From Trichuris trichiura (Eukaryota > Nematoda > Enoplea > Trichinellida > Trichuridae), in the NCBI GenBank assembly GCA_037903355.1, contig JBAJFE010000009.1, forward strand, positions 1,302,001 through 1,366,000: a DNA stretch of 64,000 bases. The letters are read 5' to 3'. Position numbers and translations under genes: made by a program. Shown in pieces: positions 25,509 to 39,400 of the stretch. Every line of letters begins with the position of its first letter. Position 1 is the first letter of the stretch. The notes beneath the pieces are model-generated. The model worked only from the letters and a program-made list of their open reading frames with translations. It was not told where the DNA came from and did not search any database.

Positions 25509-25609
25509 TTTTTGATTTTCAAGTTCTGATCCAATTGTTTGAGCGGAAGAAACTTGACTGCTTTTCGCACCTTCTCTGCCCATTTGAATCAGAACTTGAA
25601 AATCAAAAA
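25509..25609. repeat. Hairpin with 22-bp perfect arms
   Basis: TTTTTGATTTTCAAGTTCTG and two more bases at 25509-25530 are exactly complementary to 25588-25609, with a 57-base spacer that pairs in part. A degenerate third copy (CTTGAAAAGCAGAAAAG) occurs near 25690. It could be a miniature element. A small-RNA precursor is possible but unsupported. Confidence 0.6.
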
Positions 25610-26049
25610 GGAAATTTGCAAACCACGCGGGTACTATACTACAGGAGGGCGCTTTGCGTTCTTTCCGTCCAAATATTTGAACTATAACTTGAAAAGCAGA
25701 AAAGAATTTCAAAAATAATACAGTAAATAATTCTTCCGCGGCACGATCTTTAAGATAAATAAAGCTTAAACAGCTTCTTAAACTTGAGTATGGGACCCAA
25801 CAAAAACGAAACACAAAAATTCGCAAAGTCGATTAGGTTTTGTTGATAGAACATTTTAAATGTACGGATATGCTCGCCGACCTGATAAACTTTTTGGAGG
25901 TGAGATTTAATGAAGCCCAATGTTAGCTTAATTTAATGAAACCTAAATACTGAAGTACCTATTTCCTTAAAAGTGGGCGACAGCGAATCTCTCGGTAGCC
26001 TTTTCAGCTTGCGAAGAAAGAGACTTTTGTCTCGTATCCGTATTTACAA

Positions 26050-26323
26050 AAGCTGTAAACCTATGAAGGCGTAAGGTTCTTAACGGGTTTGGTGGTTGAA
26101 CAAGAAATGTACATGGATTTTTCCCGTTTCTATTTGCCCATAAAACGAGTCAAAAAGTGAAAAAACTTTAATGTCGTTCAAAGGCACAAAACCAAATAGT
26201 TGTGGTTTTGTTTTGGTTTTGTGCCTTTGAACGACATTAAAGTTTTTTCACTTTTTGACTCGTTTTATGGGCAAATAGAAACGGGAAAAATCCATGTACA
26301 TTTCTTGTTCAGCTGTAAACCTA
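26050..26323. repeat. Perfect 100-bp inverted repeat, flanked by 13-bp direct repeats
   Basis: Positions 26097-26196 and 26212-26311 are perfect reverse complements of each other over 100 bases, with a 15-base spacer. AGCTGTAAACCTA occurs at 26050-26062 and again at 26311-26323, overlapping the outer end of the right arm by one base. Perfect identity points to a recent event: a fold-back insertion, a template-switch duplication, or an assembly artefact. No transposase is present. Confidence 0.9.
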
Positions 26324-29074
26324 GCTAGTATTCACGGCTTCAAGAAATCGTAAACTTAATCTGCCGTGAAGTGACAGTTGAAACTCGTGTACGCCTAACC
26401 TATGCGAATCCTACTTTTGGGAAACGACTAAAAGCGCTTATAACTTTCTAAATGACGTCATTGCAAAGGTTATATACGGTTAAAGGGCAGTTTAGTATTT
26501 GCAATTCAAATAGCATCGGATGGCTAAGCAAAAAGTTCTATGATGTCGAAATTATTTGATATTTTGCGTTCCCCCAATAGCGCATGATTTCATTAACGAT
26601 TATTGGTCTGTATTTGAATTTCGCGCTTTAAACATCGCTTCTGCCCTAATGCTTCAATCGCTGTGGTTCTGTACGCTTGTCTGGCGAGCTGTGTCGCAAG
26701 TGAACTTACTGAACATTAATAGTGCTTATGGGCAGTTGGCTGATTGCTAGGAGGAGCAGGCAACGCGTGGCTGAGCCGAGAAGTGGACCGCAACCTGGAT
26801 AACTTCAAAAGAACCGTCTTTTAATGCACCATGGCACAGGGAGGGCACGGATGATTAATTCGAAGGAATTGGATTGCCATTTCTTTGCCATCAGCCAACC
26901 GCTCGACCGAGCTTGATTTATGAAGCCTTAGCTGACCTGTCCGGGTCTGCGATGCCATGCAACTCACTTGTTTTTACGGCCGTTTGGTCGCAGCGCAATG
27001 CCCGTTGTAAACCGATTGACCTCCTGCATTTGTCCCCACGAACAGCTGGACGCTTTTGTAGAACTGCTACCATCCCAGTATGGCTATGAGAGGCAGAGCT
27101 CAAATGTGAGGACCGGCGAGGTTCCCTAAACCATATCTCATCCGTGACTTCCCTTAATCCGCCTGATGTTCCCCAATCCATATATGCTTAAGCGCGGGAG
27201 GTATGCTTCCGCCGATAGCGACAGATTAATTGATTCTCCTTGCCACGCGGAAAGGACCACGTCAGGCCAACTGGAAAATTGACCTCTGCGTAACGGTGGG
27301 AAAATGAACCTTGCCCATTTGTCCGTTTGACACAGCGCGGTTTTCGGCAAGTCGCGTGGACGTGTCAAGACACGTTAGAAAATGCATTTTCTGCAACACT
27401 GCGATAGTCTGCTACTTTTTAGTTGATCCTCCCTGAGTAATACAACGTCACCGCTTAGACTTGCCTTTTTTATGGTATTTTTTGGGCGTTTTCTCCATGC
27501 ATGGTAAATGTACGAACCTGCGAATCACGTTAACATCTTTCTAAGGCTAAACAAGTTTTGCCTATTCCTGTATAATAACAGCGGCGGTAATTCTCTGCGG
27601 CCTTCCTTAGTTAAAGCATTTTAATCAAGTAAATAAAGCAAATAATTTTTATTATTGGTTGGACTGGCAATATGCCCGCAAGAAATTTTTCTTTGCGATG
27701 AGCAGAATATCTTGAGCCCACTTGCAACAGAACTGCCACAAATCACGTAAAATAAAAATTCATTCGGAGAGGCGCTTGTCGCACTTTTAGCAATTGCGGC
27801 AGCAGACTTTATTACTTTATGGCTTGGCGCTTTACTCAAAAGTGATTGTCAGGTTAGCTGTAGGAAATTTCTTCTTGAACAATTCTCCAGAGCTACTCTA
27901 AGTCATCTTCTGCAGTCGCAATGCTATTCTTACTACCGTCGTCCAAGCAGGGCTTTTTCTTCTTGGTCTGCGACTAGGCAAATACATGCTTGCAAGCATA
28001 GAGGCCCAATGAACGGAAGCCTAGAAAATTTCAGCGCCGGGTTAACGCGGGTAGCATCCAGATTCATTGTTAGCTTCTTGCTTGTCAGTCAGTGCTAGCA
28101 ATACCTTGTTGCCAAGCGTCGCCGGTTGCACCTGTCTTCCCGCGTATCGCTATCGTCGCATTTGCGCTGAAAGTTAATTCATCATGACATCGGACGACTG
28201 TACCTTTTGACTTATTTACTTTTAAGCTTGACAGATGTTTTGGCACAATTGCATTCCTTCAGGAATGACGGGAATTATCTTGCAATCCCCAGCGCGTTTT
28301 GCCGAATTTTAATCAATGCTCAGTCAGCGTACACTCTCATTATGAGTTAGCCTCAGAGTTCAAGAGATATTTTCGTATTACCTGCTAAGGACTGCTGCCT
28401 GGAATATTCAAACTGTGCGTCACCGAAAATGCCATATAAGGATGGTTAAGACGACAGGCTTTTTATAGGGTTGCTTTCAGGCCCATAAAGACGCTTATGA
28501 CGTCAGGGTCAACGCCCAACGGAGGCAACATTCCAATGGCAAAGAATTAGTTAATTATCACTTCATTTTCCGTTTTGCAAAATTCGGATAACGACATGCC
28601 ACCGAAAGCCGCAGGTGGCTTGACCTACAGAAACGAGAGTGAGAAACGACGAAATCCATTCCTGAGAGCTTTGTGCAACAAGTAGCCAGCCGCCTTGACG
28701 TTTCTTCCCTCGGCAATGGAACACACGCATTGCAGCGCGCGGCCTCTGATCTTGGCCGGCAGCCGTCAGATCAAAGACTGCCGCTTGAATGCTCAGACAT
28801 TTATTGGTCATAGATCAGCAGCGATTGGCTGACCGCTGACCGATGGTCAGTTCGTGCGACAGCCAGCAACGAGCTACATCGGAGCACCACGGCCGGTAAA
28901 CACAATAGTCGGGAACTTCAAAGGCGCTTGGCTAGATCTGCCGGCGCGAATCTCTTTGCTCATAGTTGACATTGATAACACCGTCGGTAAGAGGTGTCAG
29001 ATCGCCTTGTCTGCTTTTCACTGACGGCGCCTGTTGATCACGCGGGCTCTGACCATTGTTGGATTGGTAATCCC

Positions 29075-30499
29075 ATGGTACTACCGCTTAGCCCTTACGC
29101 GGTGGCCGCCGGCTCGAACGAGCTGCTCGGATTCAACTCCTTTTCCAACTGCAGCCCTTCGCCTTGTCAAGCGACCATGAAAAGTTGTAGCGCTCCATTT
29201 TCCGTCGATCTTGCTATGCACGGAAGTGCTATGCCCAATACGGGGCCCTTGACAGCGCCACCGACAGCCAGCATGATTCATAAGACTGAACAAATGCAAC
29301 ATTCCGACCCAAAGTTCCATACGGAGATGCAACCGGTAAGCTCTTTACCCGTAGAACGTTCGCGCTTCCTCTCTCTCATGGCATGGTACTGCCTGGTGGT
29401 CTGCAAAGCTACGTGTGGGTAACTGTGATGCCCACGTGCGATAGCGGTTGGGTGACTCACAGTTGGCAAACGCGGCGGGCCCTTTGATCTTACGCTTTGC
29501 TCAGTGTCTGCCCGTCTCGTTCATTTAAAATCGTATCAATGGTGGTGAGATAAGAGTGGCCAACACCACGGGCGGTTCGTAGCAGCCATCTGCGCCAGCC
29601 GATGTTTGGATCGTTCTTCGTTTTGCGAATTTTTGCACCGTCTGTTGCAGATAGTTTTCGATGGTCAAATGAACTGTGGTTCCGGATACGACCTGCGCTC
29701 AATTTCGCTATTCGGTAGCGGCATTTTCCAACAGCAGCCCTACTTGATGCCCGGTGTAAAGACGCCCAACTTTGAACCTCGATTGCCGTACCACCCGGCT
29801 GTTTCCAACTATGCTGCTCACTTGAACTACGGCATCAACTATGCTGTTCCTCCTTGCGCATCCCGGCCTCCCGCTTCTTCGTATGGTCGAAGTTGCGAAG
29901 GGGATTCCGTTTTGTTGGCGAATTCTTACGCCTTGCAGGAGGTACAGCACCGTGCGGTAATGCAGCAGCCCAACCAAAGCTTGTTTGGTAAACAATTGCA
30001 AAACGAGCATGGTTAGTATATGCAGCCGCGTAAAAAATTCACAACCGTCTAAAAATTGCAGCAACAGTTAAAACTCGTACGAGGGAAAAGTATCGCGTCG
30101 TTTATTCGACCTATCAACGCCTTGAACTAGAAAAAGAGTTTTGCTACAATCGCTTCATCACCGTCGAGCGGCGTACTCAATTGGCTCATATGTTGGGTAA
30201 ACTTTTTTTCATGTTCGTTGATTTCTCCTTTCTTACAAATTCTTCGTTCAGGTTTGACAAGTAGGCAAATCAAAATATGGTTCCAAAATCGACGAGCAAA
30301 AGAGAAGAAAATACAAGCCCGCGAAGTGTCCTCCTCAGTGAAAGCTCCACCGAGCGTCTGTGCTATCAATAAGGGTATGGTCGAAGTGGACGCGACAACG
30401 GGAAACGGCGACCTTTTGCTAAATCATGCCGACTCGCCGCCGTCCATGACAACAACCCCTGTAATGTCACCATGCCAAATGATCCCTTACGGCTATTGA
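29075..30499 (+). CDS. cad: Caudal/Cdx homeodomain transcription factor (4 exons)
   Basis: Exons: 29075-29335, 29651-30011, 30062-30196 and 30252-30499. All are in phase and GT-AG, giving 334 residues. The homeodomain at about 215-274 has the caudal signature [19 protein letters not shown] at the start and [16 protein letters not shown] in helix 3, with Q50 and N51 present. Caudal proteins bind TTTAT(G/T)-type sites and pattern the posterior body. An intron splits the homeobox inside codon 39. The N-terminal 214 residues are rich in Pro, Ser, Asn and Tyr and contain no Trp, so no YPWM-type hexapeptide is visible. The first ATG of the exon 1 frame was used, but the frame is open further upstream and an earlier non-ATG or spliced start cannot be excluded. 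Its 3' end faces labial 9 kb away. Confidence 0.95.
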
Positions 30500-33400
30500 T
30501 CAGGTCGGTTCTATAAGCTGAAAAGTGCCTTGAAACCTGTTTTTTTGCTTCTTTGCTTTGCTGTGTGCCGCCTACCTCGCTTTATCTCTTTCTTACTTAT
30601 GCACCTGCTGTCGCCTGTTGTGAAGCCCACTGTGCCAAATGTTGTTCCGAAATTATGCTTTCCATAAAGGCAAAATCCTGTTGAACAAATTTTCATTCAA
30701 TATACAACGCTGCTGCGCGAAGCGTTCTGTTTACTTGCTTACGTATCGCAACTTTGATTAGAGAGTAATAGTACGCTGTTTGCGGGCAGCAGAAAACAAT
30801 TTTTAACGGAAATGAACGAACTACGCTTTTTTTAATCGGAACACAGAAGTCAGTCGCGTACTATAAGCATTATAATTAAAAATTTAAATATGATCTTGCG
30901 CTGCCTTTTATGCGAAAAGTGCACAACTGTTGCTATGTCCTATTCGCTTCTATATCGCTGACAATTTCTTTATATCATTTGATCGCCTTTTCCGAGATGA
31001 AATACTTATTATGCAATTGACCTGAAGTTCAGCCGTCCTTAAGTGCTATTGCAATTTTCCAAGCCGGCCGATAAAGCCATCGACGGACCAATGATGACAG
31101 TAACAAAAGAACACTTTGCATAAATGTCGTACGAATAGAACTATTGGGGTGGCGTTTGACCGATCACTTATCTTTTCTGAAAAGCAAAAGCTCCTTAAGA
31201 GCCAGCCAACTTAGCACTTTTCTTATGCTAGCAAAACTCTGCTTTAATAGGTTCCTATTTTTTTGAAATTTAATTTGCGTTCTCACTGTGATTTTCATTC
31301 GGATAGCACGTTGTTTTTAATTAAGTATAAATCAAGGAAAGTTCAGGGAACAGAATTATTTCGCAATGCTATTTTGCATTTTTTTCCGCTCTCTAAGTAG
31401 ATTTTTCCTTTGAGACATAATGCGGTAACGTAATATGCGTCTCTCGAGGATAAAGAGCGCTAAGATGGTTATCTGAACCTGCTTATCATTCAAAAATTTA
31501 AATCATACTGTAGAACGCTTCCTAAACTTCCAGACGTGCTTCAAAAAAGAATGAATTTCTTCATTTATTTGCACTTTAGGTTGCTTAATTGGGCGTAATT
31601 AGCTTAGCGCGTAAAGTTAAGTTATGAAACAACATCCCGCGTTGATCCCAAACGTTGTTTGGGATCGTTAGCCCCAACAGCGTACGGATCATTGTTCGCA
31701 TAAGAAAATGCGCCTTTTAAGAAATGAACTACGGATAGGTTAATTTAAAATGAAGCAAAGTGTTAATAACGAAAAGCAATTGCATTGTGCGAAAAAAACT
31801 TTCAAAACAAGCGCTCACGTCAAAGCGATTGTCTTTTTAAACACCTTGAACAACGTCTGCAATAATAATTAGAAATTATCTTTTTTTGTAAGGCGATTTC
31901 AGCTTACAGATGTCGTATTAAACCTGGAGGCATACTGAGCTTCAAGAGTCGACCATTGAATTACTATGGGAAATATGGGTGCCCGTGGCGTTCAAATAAA
32001 TGTAGCCTAAATTGGTACTCAAAAGTCGCTTATACTTTAGTTCATCAGACAAGTTGTCGTACTCTAGATTTCCTTTTTTAAAATCCTAAAAGTCTGCCGC
32101 GGCTCATTATTCGAAAATGGCTACTTTTTTATAGCAACTTTTGTACGCGCAGTGCACTTAGACGGCAGCAGATGGAAAGTAACTTAATGCTAAGGACAAT
32201 GGGGTTTGCTTGCTTAGGCATTCACCTGATAAATCTAATGGTTCTCCGCCGCTTTTATTTTTCTATATCGATTGGTACCTGACTATTCTTAAACGGTATA
32301 CGTTATATTTAAACATTCAAAGCTTTGAAATAACTTGATTTCTATTCTTACTGTATGCTGGTTTATTTCAGCATTTGTCGACGGACTTTCTTCCTTTATC
32401 CGCTTTGTCTATGCTGGCTGGTAGAGCAAGAAGAATGGTTATAGTCACGCAGGAAAAAGTGGTAAAAATCTTTAGTATTTTTCTTCGCATTTTAAAAAAC
32501 GTCGGCTCTTTGTTTCACGGTTTTAGTTGTTTTTCTCCAACGTCCTCTCAACGGTTATGCATAGCGATTTTCAAATAAAGCTAACTTGAGCACTACCGAT
32601 GCCGATTGCGCGGAAAAGAAGAATGAAATGGTACTGCTTACTTTTAGCGTAGATCTTTCTTGTTTTTTAATTGTTGCGTTTGCCATTTCAGATTTTTGAA
32701 ATTAAATTTTTGGGCGGCTAAGAAAAAGCGTAGCTACAAACGCTACTTGAAGAAGAAGTAGACGAACGGAATGTTGGTAGACTTATGGGTTTCTGCTGCC
32801 TTTTCCGCGTAATTTCAAATGTACGGCATTAGGAAATAATAATACTTCAGTTTTAGATCTGATAGTGCAAAAACAACGCTTGAAAAATGCCATAATTAGG
32901 GAAGCGTTCGCATTGGTTTTTTCTGTTTTTCCAAATTGTTCTTTAGACAGCGACTTACTTTTTGCTTAGTTTATAAATGAACAACAGAAAAATATTGATA
33001 ACGTCATTTTGTATTCACTTTAATTTGTCCTTCCTTCCTTCCAGGAGTAAATATAGGTGGCTTAATGCTTCTAGCTATATGCATTCCAAAAATGGTATAT
33101 CACAGTGAGTTCATAGGATCAAAAAAATGCTTCAATAGAATAACAGATGAAGTAATCATGGAAAAGCGTGAGCTACAACACAACTGCTTTTGTAAAAGGT
33201 TTGATTCATGAATACATTTCGCAAAATTCATCTCACATTGTCTTTATTAAAGTTCGTCAAGGTTCTATGACTGCTCGTCACATCTGATATGCATAAGGTG
33301 AAAAATCTGAACTATTAATGTTAATGATTTCCTACGGCACGTGACACGCACTCTTTGGCTGCAGTAATATTAACATAACAGATAAGAGAAAGTGAAAGAA

Positions 33401-36400
33401 GCAACTAGGAATCCCGCTGTTAGCCAAACTGCCAAGCAAGGCAGCTGGATTATTGCCCTGCAGCGTTGTTGTTGGGTTTTGCCTCATCATTTGTCAACTG
33501 TTTGAATGATGGGCAATATTAGCTGACCTCCTTTTCAAACAATCAATCTACTGTGTAGTTTTTTTTAAAAATCACTTCCTTTAAGACAGTACACCATTAG
33601 GATTCACGGTCTAATTATAGGTTCTTTCAGTTCATTGTGGAACTGTTCCTCTACTCAACAGATGGTCTGATTAGTCTAGCCATAAACAAAGCAGATAAAA
33701 TTGGGCCCAAGCAAGGCAGACGCTCCATAGTGAATTTACATGAAATTTTCAGCAGGTGCCTTACAGTAGGTTCAGATCTTTATTGATATTCGATGGATAG
33801 GTTTATCTGCAAGGCTTAATGCTAAAATGAACACAACGCGAGATGCTCAATGACAGCTCGTAGCGATGTAAATATGCAAATTACTTGAGCAGACAGCAAT
33901 CTTATGTTTTTTACTTAGGAATGTTTAAGTATTGTGCAGAGCTATCTGTATCCATTCACAAACTTTGATTTTTCCATCAACAAGGATAAGATATGCTCAG
34001 TCCTGAAAAGTTTAAGTGGTATCCCATCGCATCTGCTTGTCCGCATTAAATAAACTCATTTCAATTAAGAATTTGCATATTTTGAAATTCTGACTATTGA
34101 TTGCTTTATATTGAGCTTTAAAGTTTATTTACTTTTTACTTTGGGGTGTTATTATTTGCCACGTTAACAATTATTACATATAACTTTGTAATATCCTTTC
34201 TTCAACGTTAATAAAAACAAATACTATGCTGAGGAGTCAACGCGGCAGCTATGAAAGCTTAGTGTTGTACTGCATTGATCAGAGACATTTCTATAAGCTA
34301 CTACGGATAATAATACTGTATCAAAAGGAAAAGTAAATATGGAATTCCGTAAAAGTAATGTCAAAATAATTTGCGATGAATGTACGCAGAAAAAACCTCA
34401 AATACCGGAAATAATACCAACCTTTCATGAACTCTTTTGCTATATTCAGAAAGGTTTTTAGAATGCGCTGCTCACCTTTGTTAAAGCTAATTCATTTTTT
34501 ATTGTGAACGTTCTAGATTACTCTCTTTAAGCTTTCCTTAACATTTTCGGAATGATTTATTTTTAGGCAGACCATAAGCTTCTAATTGTCTGTACATCTT
34601 TCTTTTCAGCACCTATATAGGGTATCCGGTTTGGTAATAATCTCAACAAAAAAATTGCTGTAAACAAAATAACTGACTGCTTGATTGCAGACCGCTGAAG
34701 CTGAGTCAACTTTCTGTAATTTGCATATGGGCATATACAATTTTGTTACACCATTTCTGCGCCATAAACGAACGTAAACTCTACAGAACCCTCCAGTGTG
34801 ACTAGTTTGCTTCCCAGCATTTGCGCTAGCACGAGTTTGCGGCAGTTGCTTGGCATTTGTCAATGGCATTGGTTTTTGTTGGCTGCTTTAACTGCAGCAG
34901 CATCAATTAAGAGACGATTGAAAAAGTGGAAAATAGTGCATACCTGACATGAAGGACTGACGGAAAGCAGATCTTACGGCCTTTTGTTCTGCAACACCTG
35001 CTTTCCGGAAAAACTTTACCATTTTTTTAAAATTGAAGCTAATTGATTTAAGAAATTGTTTGCCAGATGAAAAACCAACACTTTTCTTACTGTTACTTGC
35101 CGGCAATATTGAGTAAACGATAACCTTTTGAACTTTAAAAACTTGCTCGGTTTTGATAGCTATTAATAATTTGCAGCCTCTGCGGTGCTTTTAGCAAAAC
35201 TTCTCTTTATCAACGCAATAATAAATTATATGTCCCTCCCAATGGTCCTACATCAGCGTCCCAGTATTTGCTTGCGGATACCAAAAATTATTTAGGCCGA
35301 ATAGCGTAGAAGATTGACGATCCTACAAATGAGTGAAGCGGTTATTCTCAATCTTCAATTTCTGTTTAAGAAAGATGGATATGAATTTTTTTTAGTTGAT
35401 ACACTTATCGCTGCTTGACGAGATGCTGAAACAAAATTCAAGAAATTGTAAATAAGAAGATAACCTCATCGATTATGCGGAGCCTATGAGTAGCAAAAGC
35501 TGACGAAAAGCAATGGACCAATTAATTCTCAACTATTAAAGCTGTCCCGATCCATTGATTCCACTGCTGCTTAGAGGCAACCAAAGTGGGCGACTTCATC
35601 ACTTCGTATATTTAAAATTCAAAGAATATTTGACAATAACAATAATACGGAGATTAATTACGAGCAGTGCAAAATTTTGTTAAAGCGCAGTAAATATTGC
35701 CAACGAAACTATTAGTGCTCCCATATAGTGTGCGTATGTCAATTTTTCATAGGACGACGGGTAAACAGATAACTTTTTCTTTCACTTTCGGTAAAACTAA
35801 TCATTTATTACTTTTTTTTATTACTTTATTTGTTCCATATATCTTTGTTCCTATCAGAAAGTATTTGCTTCTTAATGCGTAAGCTAGTCAAAACTGATAA
35901 ATCGTTCAAATGGATGAATTGTACTTCCTGTTTTAAAAATGCAAAAGTACACTGAGCACAGTGTGATGCATTCATGTAGTCCTACGTTATATGCGTCTAT
36001 AGTTTTCAGCTTTCGAGTTTTTTAAATTTAAACCTCCCCGAGAGGAGCTGGAAGAGCTAACCGACCAAATAGCAATTTAATAGACGATAATTCTGCCCAC
36101 AAATAATCCAACGTTGTAAACACACTAAATGGCCATTTGTTTCCTTACATGTCGGTAATAAATCTTTGTTAAACTTAAAAAAGACTTCCCGCTTTAATGC
36201 ATCAATCAATCGACGCTGAGAAGCAACTAGTTTTGCTTGGATATATTTGCTTTTGATTCTCTTTAATTTATTAATAGTTACCTGTCAACTCCGTTGACCA
36301 TTTCGAGGATGAATTCCTGGAGCAAAGGTGATGATAAATTTTTGCCAAAATTGGTAGATTCTTTCTTCGTATTCTCCGCGAATCTGAGACGAAAAAGGTT

Positions 36401-39400
36401 AAATGACAAAATTGGGACTTCTGCCTTGAAAAGTTTGCACTCCCCAGCATTAGGCATTTTTACTACCAATAAGCAGACATAATAAACATTACGCATATTA
36501 AATGCCAAATATATCTACAGTAATTGATCTTAGACAGAGTTATGTGTATTAATCAGTACGTAAAACGTTTAGGTGATAATAACTCATGTTTAATTGATGA
36601 AAAAGTATTTCTTGGCTCATCCTCTGCTGAAACTTTCTTTTTCCTTCTGAAAAAAACGGGTTTTCACTTCTTTGGCAAATGTTGGCTTGAAGCTTGTAGT
36701 GCAGATGATATAATACAAGTCAAATAACTAATTTCTATTTTTCAATACCTCCTGAAGCAGTCTCGACGCTATTGCGCTTTTCGAGCCATTGGCTAAAACA
36801 GAGAAAGCCTTTCGCATCATCTTGTTCAATTCGCCTAAAATGTGAGTCACAAAATGCGTCTGATTTTTTTGACTCCAAAAAGAGCTTTTTCAAAATATGA
36901 TTATTTTAAGCTGTACAAAGTAACTTCTATTGTTTAGAGTGCGTCGGTTAGGCAGCGTTTGACTGCCATCCATTTAACGTCATTATTTCCTGTTTTTTTA
37001 CTAAACAGTCGCATTTAGTCCAGTTTTTATGTCCTTCCTAAATAAGGACAAATTGAGCTCAGCGTATCGTAGCTTTTATCGCGAGCAGTTACATTGTAAG
37101 GTCATTATGTCTTCCAGTGCCATATTTTTTTAAAAAAAAGTTATGAAAACTGTTCATCACCACTGACCGCATAGCAGAATCGTTCCGCGCAGCATTCAAT
37201 AGTGGAAAAGGTGTGGCGCGGGCAAGTCCAACATGACGAAGCATGAAAAATGTTTCCTTGCCACCATGAAAACGAAAAAAAAACAAAACAGACGGCAGAG
37301 TCAGGCAGCTGGCACAATTGAAACATGCTGGATGTTTGCAGTCCATTAGGCATTTGCTCCTAGCCGGAGTCAAGTGGAAATTGACTTTTTCTTACTTTCA
37401 GTTTAGCACAGCTTCAAAAAGCCAGACAACGTCACTTTAAAAAGATTACATTCTATTTATAGGCCATAGCTGGTACATATTTTGTAAAAATGACAGCTTC
37501 TGTACTGGAAAGCCTAAAAGTGACCACTTATTAATTAATAACTGCTAAACTCTGCTAGTAATGCTCTCTGGGGGTTATAGTTCATTCAAATGAGCATTAC
37601 TGCTTTACACGTTTGGTTATAATGAAAAACACTGTCGCTTTTCTGCGTACCATTTTTTAAGCATAATATGCTAATGTTGAGACGCAGTTTCATGTTATCA
37701 TTCTCACAGCTTACGCTAATACGTTTTCTACATAAATTAATGCACTTAACGGCTTTGAAAGATAAAATTATTGTAATCTCAATATCTGACAACCGAATAA
37801 GCGGTTATACTTTTGCAGACATATTGTAGAAGCTGACAGTAAAAAGATGCCGTCAAAAATATCACTGAACATTATGAACCACAGCAACTGTAGCCAAAGG
37901 CGAGTCTGCCATACTCATTTTCTGCCACAAAGATGATGAACATTTCACGCGACGTAAAAGTCATTGAAAATGGATGAAGAAAGTTCAAATGGGCGACTGT
38001 CTTTGATGATTTACTTTTAATGGAAAACGCGCTACAAAGGCGCTAAAATTTTTCTTTCGACTTCCTTCCGACGCGCTGGATGCATTTTCACCTGTGCAGG
38101 TTTATAGATATTGTTCAAACACATGCAGCATATTCATTCAGGCTTTCAGCTCCAAGTTAGTATGAATGAATAGCGTGGTTTGGTGATGGGATAAAAATAT
38201 TGAAATTTCGGTTGTCCAGGAAGCTATTACGGAGCGAAACTTTTGCTAATAGCGAAATCGTGATGGAATGCGAAAGGAACGATCAAAAGGAGCGCTACGC
38301 GTTCATGTTTACGCCAATGATAGTTTTGCAACTGGGCCACCAGACAAGATCATCGATCATTGGGTGGCTGCTGCTTGAAAAGCGGAGGAACAATCCCGCG
38401 TTGTCTGTCCGGATAATAAATTAGCGGCCAATGAGTTGCAAAGTCACGAACGAGTTTTTGAATCTTCATTGCCGCCATTCCGGCGAGAAGAAAGGAACTA
38501 AGGCGACATTTGCCCGTCTCTCGTGCTGACCCGCGGAGACACGTTGCAATGGAGCTGTCGCTCCACCGCTTTCGTCATCAAGATAAATGTAAAAATTGTC
38601 AAACCGGGAAGTGGAAGCAATCGCTGTTGATCAAAAGACAAACCGCCCTATACGTGACAGCTCCGAAATGGAACGCAGCTCGGTCGACTCAGTCGATTGG
38701 AAACCAAAAAGACAGTTTACCCAGTCGCGCCGCATGCGACACTCGCTGTCATTGTCAATTCACGCATAACTTTACATGGTCAAATGACTATAGGCACCAA
38801 AAGCGTACGCGGAGACTGCTAAAGATTTTCCTCCAAAAATCGAAAGCGAACATAACAGTCTTAAATTGCTAAGCAAAAATGGATATTTTTTTGCATATGC
38901 CAGCTAAGGGGATACAGTTGTTAATCGTTGAGTCAGAAAAAAAAATGTATATATACAGTATATCAGATGAAAGGGGACCGTCAGTTCAAGTTCAAACGAT
39001 TTGACAGAGATGGATTGATTCTACTCGCCGATTCGAAACAGTTGCTTTACTGGAGTGCGAAGCTGTTCGCTTATGACAAAGAGCACCCGCACAACAGGAA
39101 TACGCAAACAATTTCGTTCGAGCAAACCTCTTCATTTCAAGTCAGCAAGAAAGAAGGAAGTCCTTTTCTTTTTCTCGACGAGAAACCAGCTTGTAGGCTT
39201 CAACCCTGAGGAGAGAGGAAAAGGAAAAAAGAACATTTTTGCTAAAAACAGCGCGCGGGTCACGGATATACATCAGCGGTCTTCTTTATCTTTTGCCTTT
39301 TTGTTGAAGAGCTCAGAGCACCATCAGATAGACACAAACATATATAGCCCACCAGGACGAACAGAACGATTATTTTATAACTCTATTCGGTCAGTAATCA

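Larger units (their letters stand above)
24895..29074. other. Intergenic, 4.2 kb, with inverted repeats
   Basis: This runs from the myotubularin stop to the caudal start. It contains polyadenylation signals at 25004 and 25068, a 22-bp-arm hairpin (25509-25609), a perfect 100-bp-arm inverted repeat (26097-26311), and a patch near 26.75-27.4 kb that looks less AT-rich than its surroundings, with overlapping short open frames on both strands. No gene is recognised. The final kilobase probably carries the caudal promoter and 5' UTR. Confidence 0.45.

Noticed and set aside
26750..27400. Patch with several overlapping open frames, considered as a degraded transposon
   Set aside because: No reverse transcriptase, transposase or terminal repeats could be recognised. 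Frames overlap on both strands, as expected where stop codons are fewer.
37557..37601. Hairpin with 10-bp arms AGTAATGCTC / GAGCATTACT, considered as a microRNA
   Set aside because: The stem is too short, the 25-base loop does not extend it, and neither arm resembles a known microRNA.
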